Source of the DNA: Rhizobium mesoamericanum STM3625
GTDB lineage: Bacteria > Pseudomonadota > Alphaproteobacteria > Rhizobiales > Rhizobiaceae
NCBI RefSeq assembly: GCF_000312665.1
Contig: NZ_HF536772.1
Span: 3,525,010-3,589,009 of the forward strand
Direction: 5' to 3'
DNA: 64,000 bases
How positions within the stretch are numbered: the first letter of the stretch is position 1; each line of letters opens with the position of its first letter. Both the position numbers and the translations under genes were made by a program. The notes below the pieces were generated by a model. It saw only the letters and a list, made by a program, of their open reading frames with translations. It had not been told where the DNA came from and made no database searches. Shown here in pieces: positions 27,902 to 37,560 of this stretch.

Positions 27902-29062
27902 ATGTCCGCCGTTGCCAATCCGCTTGTGTCCCGCCTGTCTCCGCCTCCCATTCCCTCCGTTCTAGCCTGGGCTCGCGAATACAAGGGTGGCAGGGGACCG
28001 TTGGTCGATCTTTCGCAGGCTGTGCCCGGCTATCCCGCTCATCCCGACATGTTGCGCCTGCTCGGCGAAGCGGCATCCTCGCCAAAGACGACCGGCTATG
28101 GCCCGATCGAGGGCGAGGGCGTGCTCAGGGATGTCTATGCGAAGCATATGTCTGATGTCTATGGCGCGTCGGTTTCCGCCGCCAATATCCATATCACCGC
28201 AGGCTGCAACCAGGCCTTCATGTCGGCGGCAATCGCACTTGCCGGCTTCGGCGATACGGTGGCGCTGACCAATCCGTTCTATTTCAATCAGGAGACGACG
28301 CTATCGATGCTCGGCATCAAGCGGGTCCTGGTCGACTGCGACACTGAGAATGGCTTCCTGCCCAAGGTTCAATCGGCCGAAAGGGCGCTAGCCGGCGGTG
28401 CCAAGGTCCTGGCGGTGGTCACGCCGAACAACCCGACGGGTGCGGTCTACCCACCTGAACTGCTGCTTGAGCTGTTTACGCTCTGCCGCAGGCATGGCGC
28501 ATGGCTGATCGTCGACGAGACCTATCGCGACTTCCTTCCCGAAGGCTATGGCGCGCCGCACCCGCTGCTTGGCATCCCGGGCTGGGAAGACACCGCGATC
28601 CTGCTTTACAGCTTCTCGAAGTCCTTCTGCATTCCGGGCCATCGCCTGGGGGCGATCACGGCCGGCGTCAACATCGTTGCCGAGATCACCAAGGTCATGG
28701 ACAACATGCAGATCTGCGCGCCGCGCGCCGCCCAGGTTGCCGTTGCCGCAGCGATGCCGATCCTTGCAGATTGGCGGGAAAAGAATCGTCTGGAAATCGT
28801 GCGCCGCGCCGATGCGTTGACAGCCGTAATGGCGGAATTGCCGGGCTGGGAGATCGGCGCCGTCGGGGCTTATTTCGCGTTTATCCGCCATCCTTTCGAG
28901 GAGCTTGGCTCGGCGGCGGTTGCAGAGCGTCTGGCGAAGGAAGCCGGCGTTGTCTGCCTGCCGGGAAGCTACTTCGGGGAAGGGCAGGAGCGCTATCTGA
29001 GGCTCGCTTTCGCCAATGCAGATGCGGCTTCGATCGGCCTCCTCGCAAACCGCCTTCGCTAA
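27902..29062 (+). CDS. Class I/II pyridoxal-phosphate aminotransferase
   Basis: A 386-residue fold-type I aminotransferase. Visible motifs are GYGPIEGEGVLRDVYA, TPNNPTGAVYPP (PLP-binding Asn), VDETYRDFLPEGY (Asp binding the ring nitrogen) and LYSFSKSFCIPGHRLGAI with the Schiff-base lysine and phosphate-binding arginine. Near the end YLRLAFAN contains the carboxylate-binding arginine. The family acts on aspartate, aromatic or other amino acids; I cannot choose. Monocistronic, closed by a strong hairpin. Confidence 0.93.
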   Translation: MSAVANPLVSRLSPPPIPSVLAWAREYKGGRGPLVDLSQAVPGYPAHPDMLRLLGEAASSPKTTGYGPIEGEGVLRDVYAKHMSDVYGASVSAANIHITAGCNQAFMSAAIALAGFGDTVALTNPFYFNQETTLSMLGIKRVLVDCDTENGFLPKVQSAERALAGGAKVLAVVTPNNPTGAVYPPELLLELFTLCRRHGAWLIVDETYRDFLPEGYGAPHPLLGIPGWEDTAILLYSFSKSFCIPGHRLGAITAGVNIVAEITKVMDNMQICAPRAAQVAVAAAMPILADWREKNRLEIVRRADALTAVMAELPGWEIGAVGAYFAFIRHPFEELGSAAVAERLAKEAGVVCLPGSYFGEGQERYLRLAFANADAASIGLLANRLR

Positions 29063-29072
29063 CGTCGAAATG

Positions 29073-29100
29073 ACAAAGGTCCGCAAGAGCGGACCTTTGT
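29073..29100. terminator. Bidirectional terminator between aminotransferase and thuB
   Basis: Perfect 12-bp stem ACAAAGGTCCGC / GCGGACCTTTGT with a tetraloop AAGA between two convergent genes. Confidence 0.85.
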
Positions 29101-29122
29101 TCCTTCCGGCTGGTTTTCGAAA

Positions 29123-30229
29123 TCAGACCACGACCGTCAACGGCGGTATCCGCTTTTCTGCCGGGCTATCCTGCTCGGAGGCCTCCAGCAGATTGAGCTC
29201 CCGCCGTTCCTTTTCCGACACGATTGCAAGGTCGATGACCTTCTGCAGGTTTGCGGCGTGGCGGAAGGTCGGGTCATCCTGCTTTCCGGTTCTGACCGCT
29301 TCGGCAAAGCGCTGGTAGTTCGTCGGCACAGCGGGAACATTGATATCGCGCCAGGTGGCCGTCTCGATGTCCTCGCCGAAGCAGCCGCGCAGTTCGGAGC
29401 CATCCAGACGGTGGATCACTTCCAGGCTGCCCTTTTCGCCGTAGATACGAAGCTTCAGCTCGTTGAGATGGCCGGTTGCCCAGCGGGTCGCATGGATGAC
29501 GCCGAGCGCACCATTTGCGAAATCGACCGACATGGTGAAGCTGTCATTTGCATCCAAAAGATACTCGCCGATCTGGCCGCCCGGAGCCTTGTTGAAGGTC
29601 TTCAGCCGGGCAAAGACATGGTCGATGTCGGTTGCAGCGCCATAGGCGGCGAAGTCGAGGATATGGATGCCGACATCGCCGAGTACGCCGTTAGAGCCGT
29701 GACCGGTCGACAGACGCCACAGCCAGCGCGATTCCGTGCGCCAGTCGCCCCAGGCGCGCGAAACCAGCCAGCTTTGCAGATAGGAGGCCTCGACATGGCG
29801 GACAGTGCCGAGCTCGCCGGCCAGCACCATTTCGCGGGCCCGCTGCAATGGGGCGACGTTGCGATAGGTGAGGTTGACCATGTTGATGACGCCCGCAGCC
29901 TCTGCGGCCTCCGTCATCTCCAGCGCCTCGGCGTAATTCTCCGCCAGGGGCTTTTCGCAAAACACATGCTTGCCGGCGGAAATCAGCGCCAGGCTGGTCG
30001 CGTGGTGGATACGATCCGGCGTGACGTTGGTGGCTGCGTCGAATTCACCCCACGCGATCGCTTCCTCCAGTGTGTGGAAACGCTTCTCGATGTCGAAGTG
30101 ATCGGCAAATTCGGCAAGGCGCGCCGGGTCTGTATCGACGGCGCCGACAACCTTTACGCCCTTGATGGCAAGGAAGTTGGTAACCTGGTTTTTGGCCATC
30201 GTGCCTGTGCCAAGAACGAGTAGTCGCAT
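29123..30229 (-). CDS. thuB: Gfo/Idh/MocA family dehydrogenase ThuB
   Basis: This 368-residue NAD(P)-dependent sugar oxidoreductase has an N-terminal Rossmann fold (VLGTGTMAKNQVTNF, then VVGAVDTDPARL) and the conserved EKPLAENYAEAL (catalytic lysine region). Then follows the Gfo/Idh/MocA substrate domain with GDVGIHILDFAAYG. Its position as the last gene of thuEFGKAB identifies it as ThuB, which together with ThuA oxidises imported trehalose and related disaccharides to 3-keto derivatives. RBS GGGAG. Starts 12 bases after thuA. Confidence 0.93.
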   Translation of the reverse strand: MRLLVLGTGTMAKNQVTNFLAIKGVKVVGAVDTDPARLAEFADHFDIEKRFHTLEEAIAWGEFDAATNVTPDRIHHATSLALISAGKHVFCEKPLAENYAEALEMTEAAEAAGVINMVNLTYRNVAPLQRAREMVLAGELGTVRHVEASYLQSWLVSRAWGDWRTESRWLWRLSTGHGSNGVLGDVGIHILDFAAYGAATDIDHVFARLKTFNKAPGGQIGEYLLDANDSFTMSVDFANGALGVIHATRWATGHLNELKLRIYGEKGSLEVIHRLDGSELRGCFGEDIETATWRDINVPAVPTNYQRFAEAVRTGKQDDPTFRHAANLQKVIDLAIVSEKERRELNLLEASEQDSPAEKRIPPLTVVV

Positions 30230-30241
30230 ATGTGTGCTCCC

Positions 30242-31027
30242 TCAGCGGTAACCGGCTTCGCCGGCCTGATGCAGTCGCGGGCCGCGTTCGACGATCGGTT
30301 CGAGAGCCTTTTCGACCGGAACATTCGGGGCATCGGTGATGCTCTTCAGATCGCCCTGCGGGTTATATGCCCATTTCACGCCGTTGATGAGTACCTTTTG
30401 AACATTGGCATCATGATAGGTCGGATAGGTTTCATGGCCAGGGCGGAAGTAGAAAATGTTACCGGCGCCTCGGCGCCAGGTGAGGCCCGAGCGGAAGACC
30501 TCGCCCCCCTGGAACCAGGAGATGAACACCGTTTCCAGCGGCTCGGGCACCGAGAATTGCTCGCCGTACATTTCCTCGTTTTCGAGAACGAAGTTTTCTT
30601 CGAGGCCGGCCGCGATCGGGTGGCGCGGATTGATTGTCCATAGACGCTCTCGCTCGCCGGCCTCACGCCACTTGAGGGCGCAGGGCGTGCCCATCAGCCG
30701 CTTGAAGATCTTCGAGAAGTGGCCGGAGTGCAGCACGAGAAGGCCCATGCCTTCCCAAACGCGTTTGGCGACGCGCTCGACGACGACGTCGGACACCGCG
30801 CCGTGGTCCTTGTGGCCCCACCAGGTCAAGACGTCGGTTTCGGCAAGGCGTGCCTCCGTCAGGCCGTGCTCGGGCTCTTGCAGCGTTGCCGTCGTCGCCC
30901 GAATGGCAGGATCGGTGTTCAATGCATTGGCGATCGTCGTGTGCATTCCATCGGGATAAATGCCGCGAACGATGGCATTGGTGGTTTCGTGGATGTTCTC
31001 ACCCCAGACAATGGTGCGAATAGGCAA
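30242..31027 (-). CDS. thuA: ThuA trehalose utilisation protein
   Basis: A 261-residue protein of the ThuA family (glutamine-amidotransferase-like fold), recognisable by [44 protein letters not shown] and [15 protein letters not shown]. It acts with ThuB in 3-ketotrehalose formation. The frame opens with TTG, not ATG, with AAGGAG 8-9 bases upstream. The nearby ATG is out of frame, so TTG is the likely start. Separated from thuK by 72 bases. Confidence 0.93.
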   Translation of the reverse strand: MPIRTIVWGENIHETTNAIVRGIYPDGMHTTIANALNTDPAIRATTATLQEPEHGLTEARLAETDVLTWWGHKDHGAVSDVVVERVAKRVWEGMGLLVLHSGHFSKIFKRLMGTPCALKWREAGERERLWTINPRHPIAAGLEENFVLENEEMYGEQFSVPEPLETVFISWFQGGEVFRSGLTWRRGAGNIFYFRPGHETYPTYHDANVQKVLINGVKWAYNPQGDLKSITDAPNVPVEKALEPIVERGPRLHQAGEAGYR

Positions 31028-31099
31028 GGCTTTGCTCCTTCATGCGAATGTCGGATCGGCCTCGATGGGAGGCGAGGTGATCCTGTGGTTTGGGTAAAG

Positions 31100-32128
31100 T
31101 CAGGCCGCGCCCTTCAGGGACATCCTTTCGAGCGCGCGGCCGGATTGGTCGAAGCGGTGCACGCGACCATGCATCGGGGAAACCCCGAGTTTCTGGCCGG
31201 GCTGATGGCCCGAGACGCCCGTTTCCCGCACGACGAGCGGTTCGCCCGTGCCGATATCGAGATAAACGAAAGTGTCCGAGCCGAGAACTTCGGAATGGAT
31301 GACGGTGCCGCTCCAGGCGGCGTCTTGCTGGATGATCTCCATGTGTTCGGCGCGAACACCGATGGTGTAGGCGTTGTAGGGTGCTGCGAATTCACCCGTC
31401 AGGAAATTCATCTTCGGCGAACCGATGAAGCCGGCTACGAAAACGGAATTCGGCGTCTCGTAGAGTTCGAGAGGCGTGCCGACCTGCTCGACGATGCCAT
31501 CACGCAGAACGCAGATACGGTCGGCGAGCGTCATCGCCTCGACCTGGTCGTGGGTGACGTAGATCATCGTCGTGCCGTGCATGCTGCGGTGAAGCTTGGC
31601 GATCTCCAGCCGTGTTGCGACGCGCAGCGCCGCATCGAGGTTCGACAGCGGTTCGTCGAACAGGAACACTTTGGGATCGCGCACAATGGCGCGACCGATC
31701 GCCACACGCTGGCGCTGACCGCCCGAGAGCTGGCGCGGCAGCCGCTCAAGGTAAGGCGACAGCTGCAGCATGCCGGCGGCCTGCTCGACGCGGCTCTTGC
31801 ACTCTTCCTTGGCGCGTCCGGAAAGCTTCATTCCAAAGGCCATGTTCTCAAATACGGTCATATGCGGATAGAGCGCATAGGATTGGAAGACCATGGCGAT
31901 GCCGCGCTTTGAGGGCGCATAGCGGTTGACCGCCTCGCCATCGAAGGAAAGCGTGCCCGAGGTGATGTCCTCCAATCCCGAGATCAGCCGCAGCAGGGTG
32001 GACTTGCCGCATCCGGAGGGGCCGACGAAGACCATGAACTCGCCCTTGCGGATATCAAGCGAGACGCCCTTGATAACGTCAAGCGCACCAAAGCTCTTGC
32101 GGATATTGTCGAGTCGAATCCGTGCCAT
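31100..32128 (-). CDS. thuK: Trehalose-type ABC importer ATPase ThuK
   Basis: This 342-residue sugar-ABC ATPase of the MalK/UgpC group has Walker A VGPSGCGKSTLLRLI, signature LSGGQRQRVAIGRAI, Walker B VFLFDEPLSNLDA and H-loop YVTHDQVEAM. A C-terminal regulatory TOBE domain follows (about 235-342). It energises ThuFG for trehalose, maltose and sucrose uptake. Follows thuG by 12 bases. Confidence 0.95.
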   Translation of the reverse strand: MARIRLDNIRKSFGALDVIKGVSLDIRKGEFMVFVGPSGCGKSTLLRLISGLEDITSGTLSFDGEAVNRYAPSKRGIAMVFQSYALYPHMTVFENMAFGMKLSGRAKEECKSRVEQAAGMLQLSPYLERLPRQLSGGQRQRVAIGRAIVRDPKVFLFDEPLSNLDAALRVATRLEIAKLHRSMHGTTMIYVTHDQVEAMTLADRICVLRDGIVEQVGTPLELYETPNSVFVAGFIGSPKMNFLTGEFAAPYNAYTIGVRAEHMEIIQQDAAWSGTVIHSEVLGSDTFVYLDIGTGEPLVVRETGVSGHQPGQKLGVSPMHGRVHRFDQSGRALERMSLKGAA

Positions 32129-32140
32129 ATCGTGCTTTCT

Positions 32141-32971
32141 TCAACCTTTGACGCCACCGGCTGTCAGGCCGGAAATGATGCGTCGCTGGAATATTAGGAC
32201 CAGGACAACGACAGGGACCGTGACGATGACGGATGCTGCCATGATGTTGCCCCACGGGATTTCGAACTGGCTGCCGCCCGAAAGCAGGGCGATGGCAACC
32301 GGCACCGTTCGCTGAGCGTCCGATGACGTGAATGTTAGGGCGAAGAGGAATTCGTTCCAGGCCGTAATGAAGGCAAGCAGCCCTGTGGTGACAAGAGCCG
32401 GCCACATCAGCGGCATGAAAACCTTTGTGATGATGACCCAGGCAGAAGCGCCATCGACGATCGCCGCCTCCTCGATTTCGATCGGCAGATCGCGCATGAA
32501 GGTGGTCAGAACCCAGACCGTAAACGGCAGGGTAAAGATCATGTAGGAGAAGATCAGCGCGAAGGGGGTGTTGAAGATGCCGATCCAGCGGATCAGCTCG
32601 AACAGGCCCGCAAGCACGGCGATCTGCGGGAACATCGAGACCGACAGGATGGTCAGCATCAAAAGCGCGCGACCCCGGAAATTGACACGGGCAAGCGCAT
32701 AGGACGCCGTCACCGCAAGCAGCAACGAGGCCGCGACCACGAGGACCGCGACCAGCAGGGAATTGCCGAGGCTGCGGATGAAGCTGCCCGTGGTCAGGAC
32801 CGTCGTGTAATTGACAAGCGAGATCGAGGTTGGCCAGTAATTGACCTCGAAGAGAGCGGTGCCGGCTTTGAAGCTCGTCAGGATCGCGTAGTAGAACGGG
32901 AAGACCGCGACGATGACGATAACCGTGACAAGCAGATAGAAGAGCGTGTTCTTGGTGAGCGTCAGGAGCAT
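32141..32971 (-). CDS. thuG: ABC sugar permease ThuG
   Basis: A 276-residue inner membrane permease of the MalG type, six helices. The cytoplasmic coupling motif is EEAAIVDGASAWVIITKVFMPLMWP (EAA-x3-G). The ATG at 32971 overlaps the thuF stop (ATGA), giving translational coupling. A longer frame extends upstream through thuF but is a shadow of it. Confidence 0.95.
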   Translation of the reverse strand: MLLTLTKNTLFYLLVTVIVIVAVFPFYYAILTSFKAGTALFEVNYWPTSISLVNYTTVLTTGSFIRSLGNSLLVAVLVVAASLLLAVTASYALARVNFRGRALLMLTILSVSMFPQIAVLAGLFELIRWIGIFNTPFALIFSYMIFTLPFTVWVLTTFMRDLPIEIEEAAIVDGASAWVIITKVFMPLMWPALVTTGLLAFITAWNEFLFALTFTSSDAQRTVPVAIALLSGGSQFEIPWGNIMAASVIVTVPVVVLVLIFQRRIISGLTAGGVKG

Positions 32972-33957
32972 CAGCCTTCGCTCCCGCCGAGTTTGACGCG
33001 ACCGAGCCACATGTAGAGCACGGTGATCGCCGCGATGATCAGAAAGAGTACGGTCGAGGCCGTTGCTCCATAGGCGAACTTGTCGAAATCGAAGAGGTTT
33101 TCGCGCGCCATGACGGACATGGTCTTCGTCTGCGCATTGTTCGGCGTCAGCACGTAAATGAGATCGAAGATGCGCATGGCGTCGAGCATGCGGAAGATGA
33201 CGGCGACCATGATGGCAGGGCGGACCAGCGGCAGCGTCAGCCGCCAGAAGACACGGATCGGGTTGATGCCGTCGATTTTTGCCGCCTCGTAGATATCGGC
33301 GGGCACCATCTGCAAACCGGCGAGGATCAATAGCGCCATGAAGGGCGTCGTCTTCCAGATGTCGACGATCAGCACCGCAATCATCGCCGTCTCGGGATTG
33401 GCGGTCCAGGCGATCTTCTGGCTGATCAGGCCGAAGCCGAGCAGGATGTCGTTCAGAATACCGAACTGATCGTTGAGCATCCAGGCCCACATCTTGGCGG
33501 AAACGATGGTCGGGATCGCCCAGGGGATGAGGATGGCGGCTCGCACGATGCCGCGGCCGGGGAAATGCGCGTTCAATACAAGCGCGACAACGAGGCCAAG
33601 GATGGTTTCGATGGTCACAGACAGGAACGCGAATTTCATGGTGTTCCAGACCGCATTCCACCAGTTCGGGTCGGCGAGCAGCCCGCTATAGACCGTGCGC
33701 CCGCTCTTCAGCGTGATCCAGGAGAGATAGTTCTTGAAGCCGACGAACTCAGCCCCGCTCAGATTGGTGAGCGATGCGTTCGTGAAGCTGAAATAGATGG
33801 TTCTGAAGAGAGGCCATCCGGCAACGACGGCCAGAATGAACAGGGTGGGGGCCAGGAATATCCAGGCGGATCGGATGCGCTCGGCGCGCAAGTCCGACGA
33901 GGTCCTGACGGCGCGCGCGCGCGATCCGACGCTTGGGGAAACTGCGGCTTCAGTCAT
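32971..33957 (-). CDS. thuF: ABC sugar permease ThuF
   Basis: A MalF-type permease of 328 residues. After a hydrophilic start of about 35 residues come six helices (first: WIFLAPTLFILAVVAGWPLF) and the EAA loop YEAAKIDGINPIRVFWRLTLPLVRP. I use the ATG at 33957. An in-frame GTG at 33999 falls inside the tail of the terminator that follows thuE and is unlikely to be used. Expression relative to thuE is probably reduced by that terminator. Confidence 0.94.
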   Translation of the reverse strand: MTEAAVSPSVGSRARAVRTSSDLRAERIRSAWIFLAPTLFILAVVAGWPLFRTIYFSFTNASLTNLSGAEFVGFKNYLSWITLKSGRTVYSGLLADPNWWNAVWNTMKFAFLSVTIETILGLVVALVLNAHFPGRGIVRAAILIPWAIPTIVSAKMWAWMLNDQFGILNDILLGFGLISQKIAWTANPETAMIAVLIVDIWKTTPFMALLILAGLQMVPADIYEAAKIDGINPIRVFWRLTLPLVRPAIMVAVIFRMLDAMRIFDLIYVLTPNNAQTKTMSVMARENLFDFDKFAYGATASTVLFLIIAAITVLYMWLGRVKLGGSEG

Positions 33958-33999
33958 GAGATACCCGCTTCTTGAGGCGATTGACGGTGCCGTCTTCAC

Positions 34000-34033
34000 A
34001 AAAAAGGGCAGCGGCGCAAGCTCGGCCGCTGCC
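34000..34033 (-). terminator. Internal terminator between thuE and thuF
   Basis: Perfect 9-bp stem GGCAGCGGC / GCCGCTGCC with a 9-base loop, followed on the minus strand by C and six T. It should partly terminate thu transcription, so the binding protein is made in excess over the membrane parts. Confidence 0.82.
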
Positions 34034-34044
34034 GATGCTGTCGA

Positions 34045-35310
34045 CTACCAGTTGTCGCCCTTCAGCGACGTCAGGTCGGCCTCGAGAAGCTCGAGGTTTT
34101 CTGCGGACGTGCCATTGCCAGAAAGCGAGTTGTGAACAGCCGTCCAGAACTTCGAGGAGACCTCGTTGTACTTGACCTTGGCCGATGCCGACGGACGCGG
34201 AACGGCATTCTGGAAGATCGGCTTCCAGTTCGGCATGAACGGCTGTGCGGCGGCGATGTCCTTGTCATCGTAAAGTGCCACAAGCGTCGGCAGGTTGGAG
34301 AGCTCGATCGCCCGCTGCTTCTGCCTCTCCTTTGAGGTCAGGAACTTGACCAGGGCGATCGCCGCATCCTGGTTCTGCGAGTATTTGGAGACGGCGAGGT
34401 TCCAGCCGCCAAGCGTCGAGGACGGGCTGTCGCCCTCCTTTGCGACCGGTAGCGTGGCGACGTCGAACTTGCCCTTGACGGCGCTGTCGGCACCATTGCC
34501 GAGAGCGTAGGCATATGGCCAGTTGCGCATGAAGACGGCATTGCCGGTTTGCCAGACGCCGCGCGACTCTTCTTCCTGGTAGGCCAAAACGCCAGAAGGC
34601 GAGATCGTTCCGATCCATCCCTTGGCGCGATCAAGCGCTGCTGCGGCCTTTTCGTTGTTGATGGAAATGGTGCCGTCCTGCTCGATGATCTGGCCGCCGC
34701 CCGACGACTTGACCCATTCAAGCGCATTGCAGGTCAGGCCCTCATAGGCATTGCCCTGGAAGACATAGCCCCAGAGATCCTTCTGGCCGGCGGCGCGTTC
34801 TTTTTCCTGGATTTCCTTGGCGGTGGCCGCCATTTCGTCCCAGGTCTTCGGCGGCTGTTTGCCGTACTTGTCGAGCAGGTCCTTGCGATAGAACAGCGCC
34901 GGCGCGTCGGTAAAGAGCGGCATTGCCACGAGGCGACCGTTCACGGTCTGCGAGGCAATGATCGATGGGAAGAAATCGTCAACGACATCCTTTGCGGCAT
35001 CCTTGAGATCGACGAACTGGTCTGCAAGCTGCGGAGCCCAGATAACGTCCGTCTGGTAGACGTCGACGTCCTTATTGCCAGCGGCGAGCCAGAGGCGATA
35101 CTGCGAAAACTGTTCCGAAGAGGAGGATGGCATGGTCACGACGCTGACCTTGTTGCCTGTTGCCTTCTCGAACTCGTCGAGCTGCTTGCGGAACAGCTCG
35201 AGATTTTTGCCGGTCGAGTTTGCGGAAATGCTGAGATTGGCGGCAAACGACGGCTGCGCGACACCAATCAGCGCGGCCGCGACGGCGACCGCTGTGAAAC
35301 GAAACTTCAT
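34045..35310 (-). CDS. thuE: ABC sugar-binding protein ThuE
   Basis: This 421-residue periplasmic solute-binding protein of family 1 (MalE-like) has a signal peptide of about 24 residues ending QPSFAAN. The mature part shows DVYQTDVIWAPQLADQFVDL, the WGYVFQGNAYEGLTCNALEWV region and FLTSKERQKQRAIE. GGGAGGGA precedes the ATG at 35310; an upstream frame extension runs into the operator region and is not used. It should bind trehalose/maltose/sucrose in the thu system, inferred from operon order. Confidence 0.94.
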   Translation of the reverse strand: MKFRFTAVAVAAALIGVAQPSFAANLSISANSTGKNLELFRKQLDEFEKATGNKVSVVTMPSSSSEQFSQYRLWLAAGNKDVDVYQTDVIWAPQLADQFVDLKDAAKDVVDDFFPSIIASQTVNGRLVAMPLFTDAPALFYRKDLLDKYGKQPPKTWDEMAATAKEIQEKERAAGQKDLWGYVFQGNAYEGLTCNALEWVKSSGGGQIIEQDGTISINNEKAAAALDRAKGWIGTISPSGVLAYQEEESRGVWQTGNAVFMRNWPYAYALGNGADSAVKGKFDVATLPVAKEGDSPSSTLGGWNLAVSKYSQNQDAAIALVKFLTSKERQKQRAIELSNLPTLVALYDDKDIAAAQPFMPNWKPIFQNAVPRPSASAKVKYNEVSSKFWTAVHNSLSGNGTSAENLELLEADLTSLKGDNW

Positions 35311-35340
35311 ATCTCCCTCCCAAAAGACCCAAACATTGAA

Positions 35341-35361
35341 AAATTGAAAACGGTTTGGCTG
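35341..35361. promoter_or_regulatory. thuO1: LacI-type operator, copy 1 (thuE side)
   Basis: A 21-base block whose core GAAAACGGTTTGGCTG contains the palindrome AAAC-G-GTTT at 35348-35356. An identical 21-base block occurs at 35516. It lies 31 bases before the thuE start, suited to repression by ThuR. Confidence 0.8.
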
Positions 35362-35416
35362 AAAAAACTTGTCAGAAGGCCGATATTGAGTCAAGCCGGT
35401 ACTCGTGTCAAAGTCA

Positions 35417-35480
35417 CACAACCGCGATCAAATAGTGATAACAAAGTAAAATCAAACAGATGCTGTTCTGATCGGTTGTG
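35417..35480. repeat. Spaced inverted repeat between the two thu operators
   Basis: CACAACCG-CG-ATCA at 35417-35430 and TGATCGGTTGTG at 35469-35480 are complementary over 12 positions with a two-base insertion. They could be a site for a second regulator or a hairpin. Confidence 0.45.
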
Positions 35481-35515
35481 GGAAAAGATCAAAACGCTAC
35501 ATCTTGGAACATTTA

Positions 35516-35536
35516 AAATTGAAAACGGTTTGGCTG
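35516..35536. promoter_or_regulatory. thuO2: LacI-type operator, copy 2 (thuR side)
   Basis: Identical in all 21 positions to the block at 35341, with palindrome AAAC-G-GTTT at 35523-35531. Centre-to-centre distance is 175 bases, compatible with DNA looping. It is 88 bases before the thuR start. Confidence 0.8.
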
Positions 35537-35623
35537 TTTGTAAGCTGCTATGCTTAGGCCATAAGAAAGACAGCAACTGGCGGCAGCAAGCCAGACAGAC
35601 CAGCACGAAAGACGCAATGTTTT

Positions 35624-36637
35624 ATGAAGCTTAAAGAGTTCGCGAAACAGGTCGGATTGTCGCCAACGACAGTCAGTCGTGCGCTGAGTGGCTATCCCGA
35701 GGTGAGCGAGACCACGCGTGCCCGTGTCGCGGAAGCTGCCGTCAGACTGGGTTACAGCCCGAACATCAATGCCGTGCGGCTGAAGACGGGAAGGGCCGGC
35801 GCGATCGGAGTGGTGATGGGACGTGCCGGCGAGTTCCACTTCGCCGAATTCATGGCCGGCATGGCAGAGCGGCTGGTTGCGGAGGAGACCGACATCCTCG
35901 TCATCCCGATGGCGGATCCGAACCAGGAAGACGAGATGCAGCTCTACCGCCGACTTGTGGAGAGCCGCCGCGTCGATGCGATCATTGTGCATTCGCCCAA
36001 GCCCAACGACGAGCGCATTGCATTGCTCCACGAACTCGGCATGCCGTTTCTTGTCCACGGTCGCTCGGCCATCGACGTGCCGCACGCCTGGCTTGATATC
36101 GACAACGAAGGTGCGATCAAACGGGCAACATCGCATCTGATCGATCTCGGTCATCGACGCATCGCCATGATCAATGGCCGGGCGGGCGCGACCTACGCGC
36201 TTCACCGCGACAGCGGCTTTCGCAAGGCTCATCAAAGTCACGGCATCGAGCCCGATCCGCAGCTGATGGCGAGTGGAAACTTCACCGACGAGCTTGGCTT
36301 CCGTTTCGCGCGATCCTTCCTCGAACAGCCCAACCCGCCGAGCGCCTTCGTGGCGGGATCCATGATGAGCGCACTTGGCGTCTATCGCGCAGCCCGGTCG
36401 CTGGGGCTTCAGATCGGTCGCGACGTGTCGGTCATCGCGCACGACGATGTCTTTCCGTATCTTACGGCGGACAACATGGTGCCATCGCTTTCGGCAACAC
36501 GCTCCTCGATGCGCGCGGCCGGAACGCGGTGTGCCGATCTTGTGCTGCAGCTGCTGTCGGGACGATCTCCACTGGAGATCCACGAATTGTGGCCCGTCGA
36601 GCTGATCCTTCGCGAATCGACCGGGCCGGTCAGGTAG
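35624..36637 (+). CDS. thuR: LacI family repressor ThuR
   Basis: This 337-residue LacI regulator has an N-terminal HTH (residues 1-50: MKLKEFAKQVGLSPTTVSRA, then hinge helix) and a ribose-binding-like effector domain with AIGVVMGRAGEFHFAEFMAG, HRRIAMINGR and GRDVSVIAHDDVFPYL. Divergent from thuE with two identical operators between them, it is the obvious local repressor of thuEFGKAB and probably of itself. No good Shine-Dalgarno sequence precedes this ATG. Confidence 0.92.
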   Translation: MKLKEFAKQVGLSPTTVSRALSGYPEVSETTRARVAEAAVRLGYSPNINAVRLKTGRAGAIGVVMGRAGEFHFAEFMAGMAERLVAEETDILVIPMADPNQEDEMQLYRRLVESRRVDAIIVHSPKPNDERIALLHELGMPFLVHGRSAIDVPHAWLDIDNEGAIKRATSHLIDLGHRRIAMINGRAGATYALHRDSGFRKAHQSHGIEPDPQLMASGNFTDELGFRFARSFLEQPNPPSAFVAGSMMSALGVYRAARSLGLQIGRDVSVIAHDDVFPYLTADNMVPSLSATRSSMRAAGTRCADLVLQLLSGRSPLEIHELWPVELILRESTGPVR

Positions 36638-36730
36638 ACCACCTTCTGATGTCATAACCGCGTATGGCCTTTTGCCCCCGTTGACCGTGGGTAGAATATC
36701 GCGCGTTTCTTAAAAACCATGGAAAGATGA

Positions 36731-37351
<621 letters not shown>

Positions 37352-37560
37352 AACGACGAGATCGCTTCTTCTACTCTGCCGTGGTTCGAAGCTGTCGTCA
37401 GGGCAGATGGGGTTCGGCAACTATTCAGGCGAGAAAGAGTGCGAGAGCCCACCACGTCCGGGAACTTTTTCGCTTCCAATCGGTTGAATCTCTTCGTTGT
37501 GGAGTGGGGGCGAGTGATCTGGTGGCCAATTTCCGGAAAGTCGATCGCAAGAGTGGGCAG

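Larger units (their letters stand above)
35311..35623. other. Divergent thuE-thuR control region
   Basis: 313 AT-rich bases without genes. They hold two copies of one operator and a 12-bp inverted repeat, each listed separately. Promoters for thuE (leftward) and thuR (rightward) should lie here. Confidence 0.6.

Noticed and set aside
32971..33661. N-terminal extension of thuG by 230 codons
   Set aside because: The extension lies over thuF in another frame; the ATG at 32971 overlaps the thuF stop and starts a normal permease.
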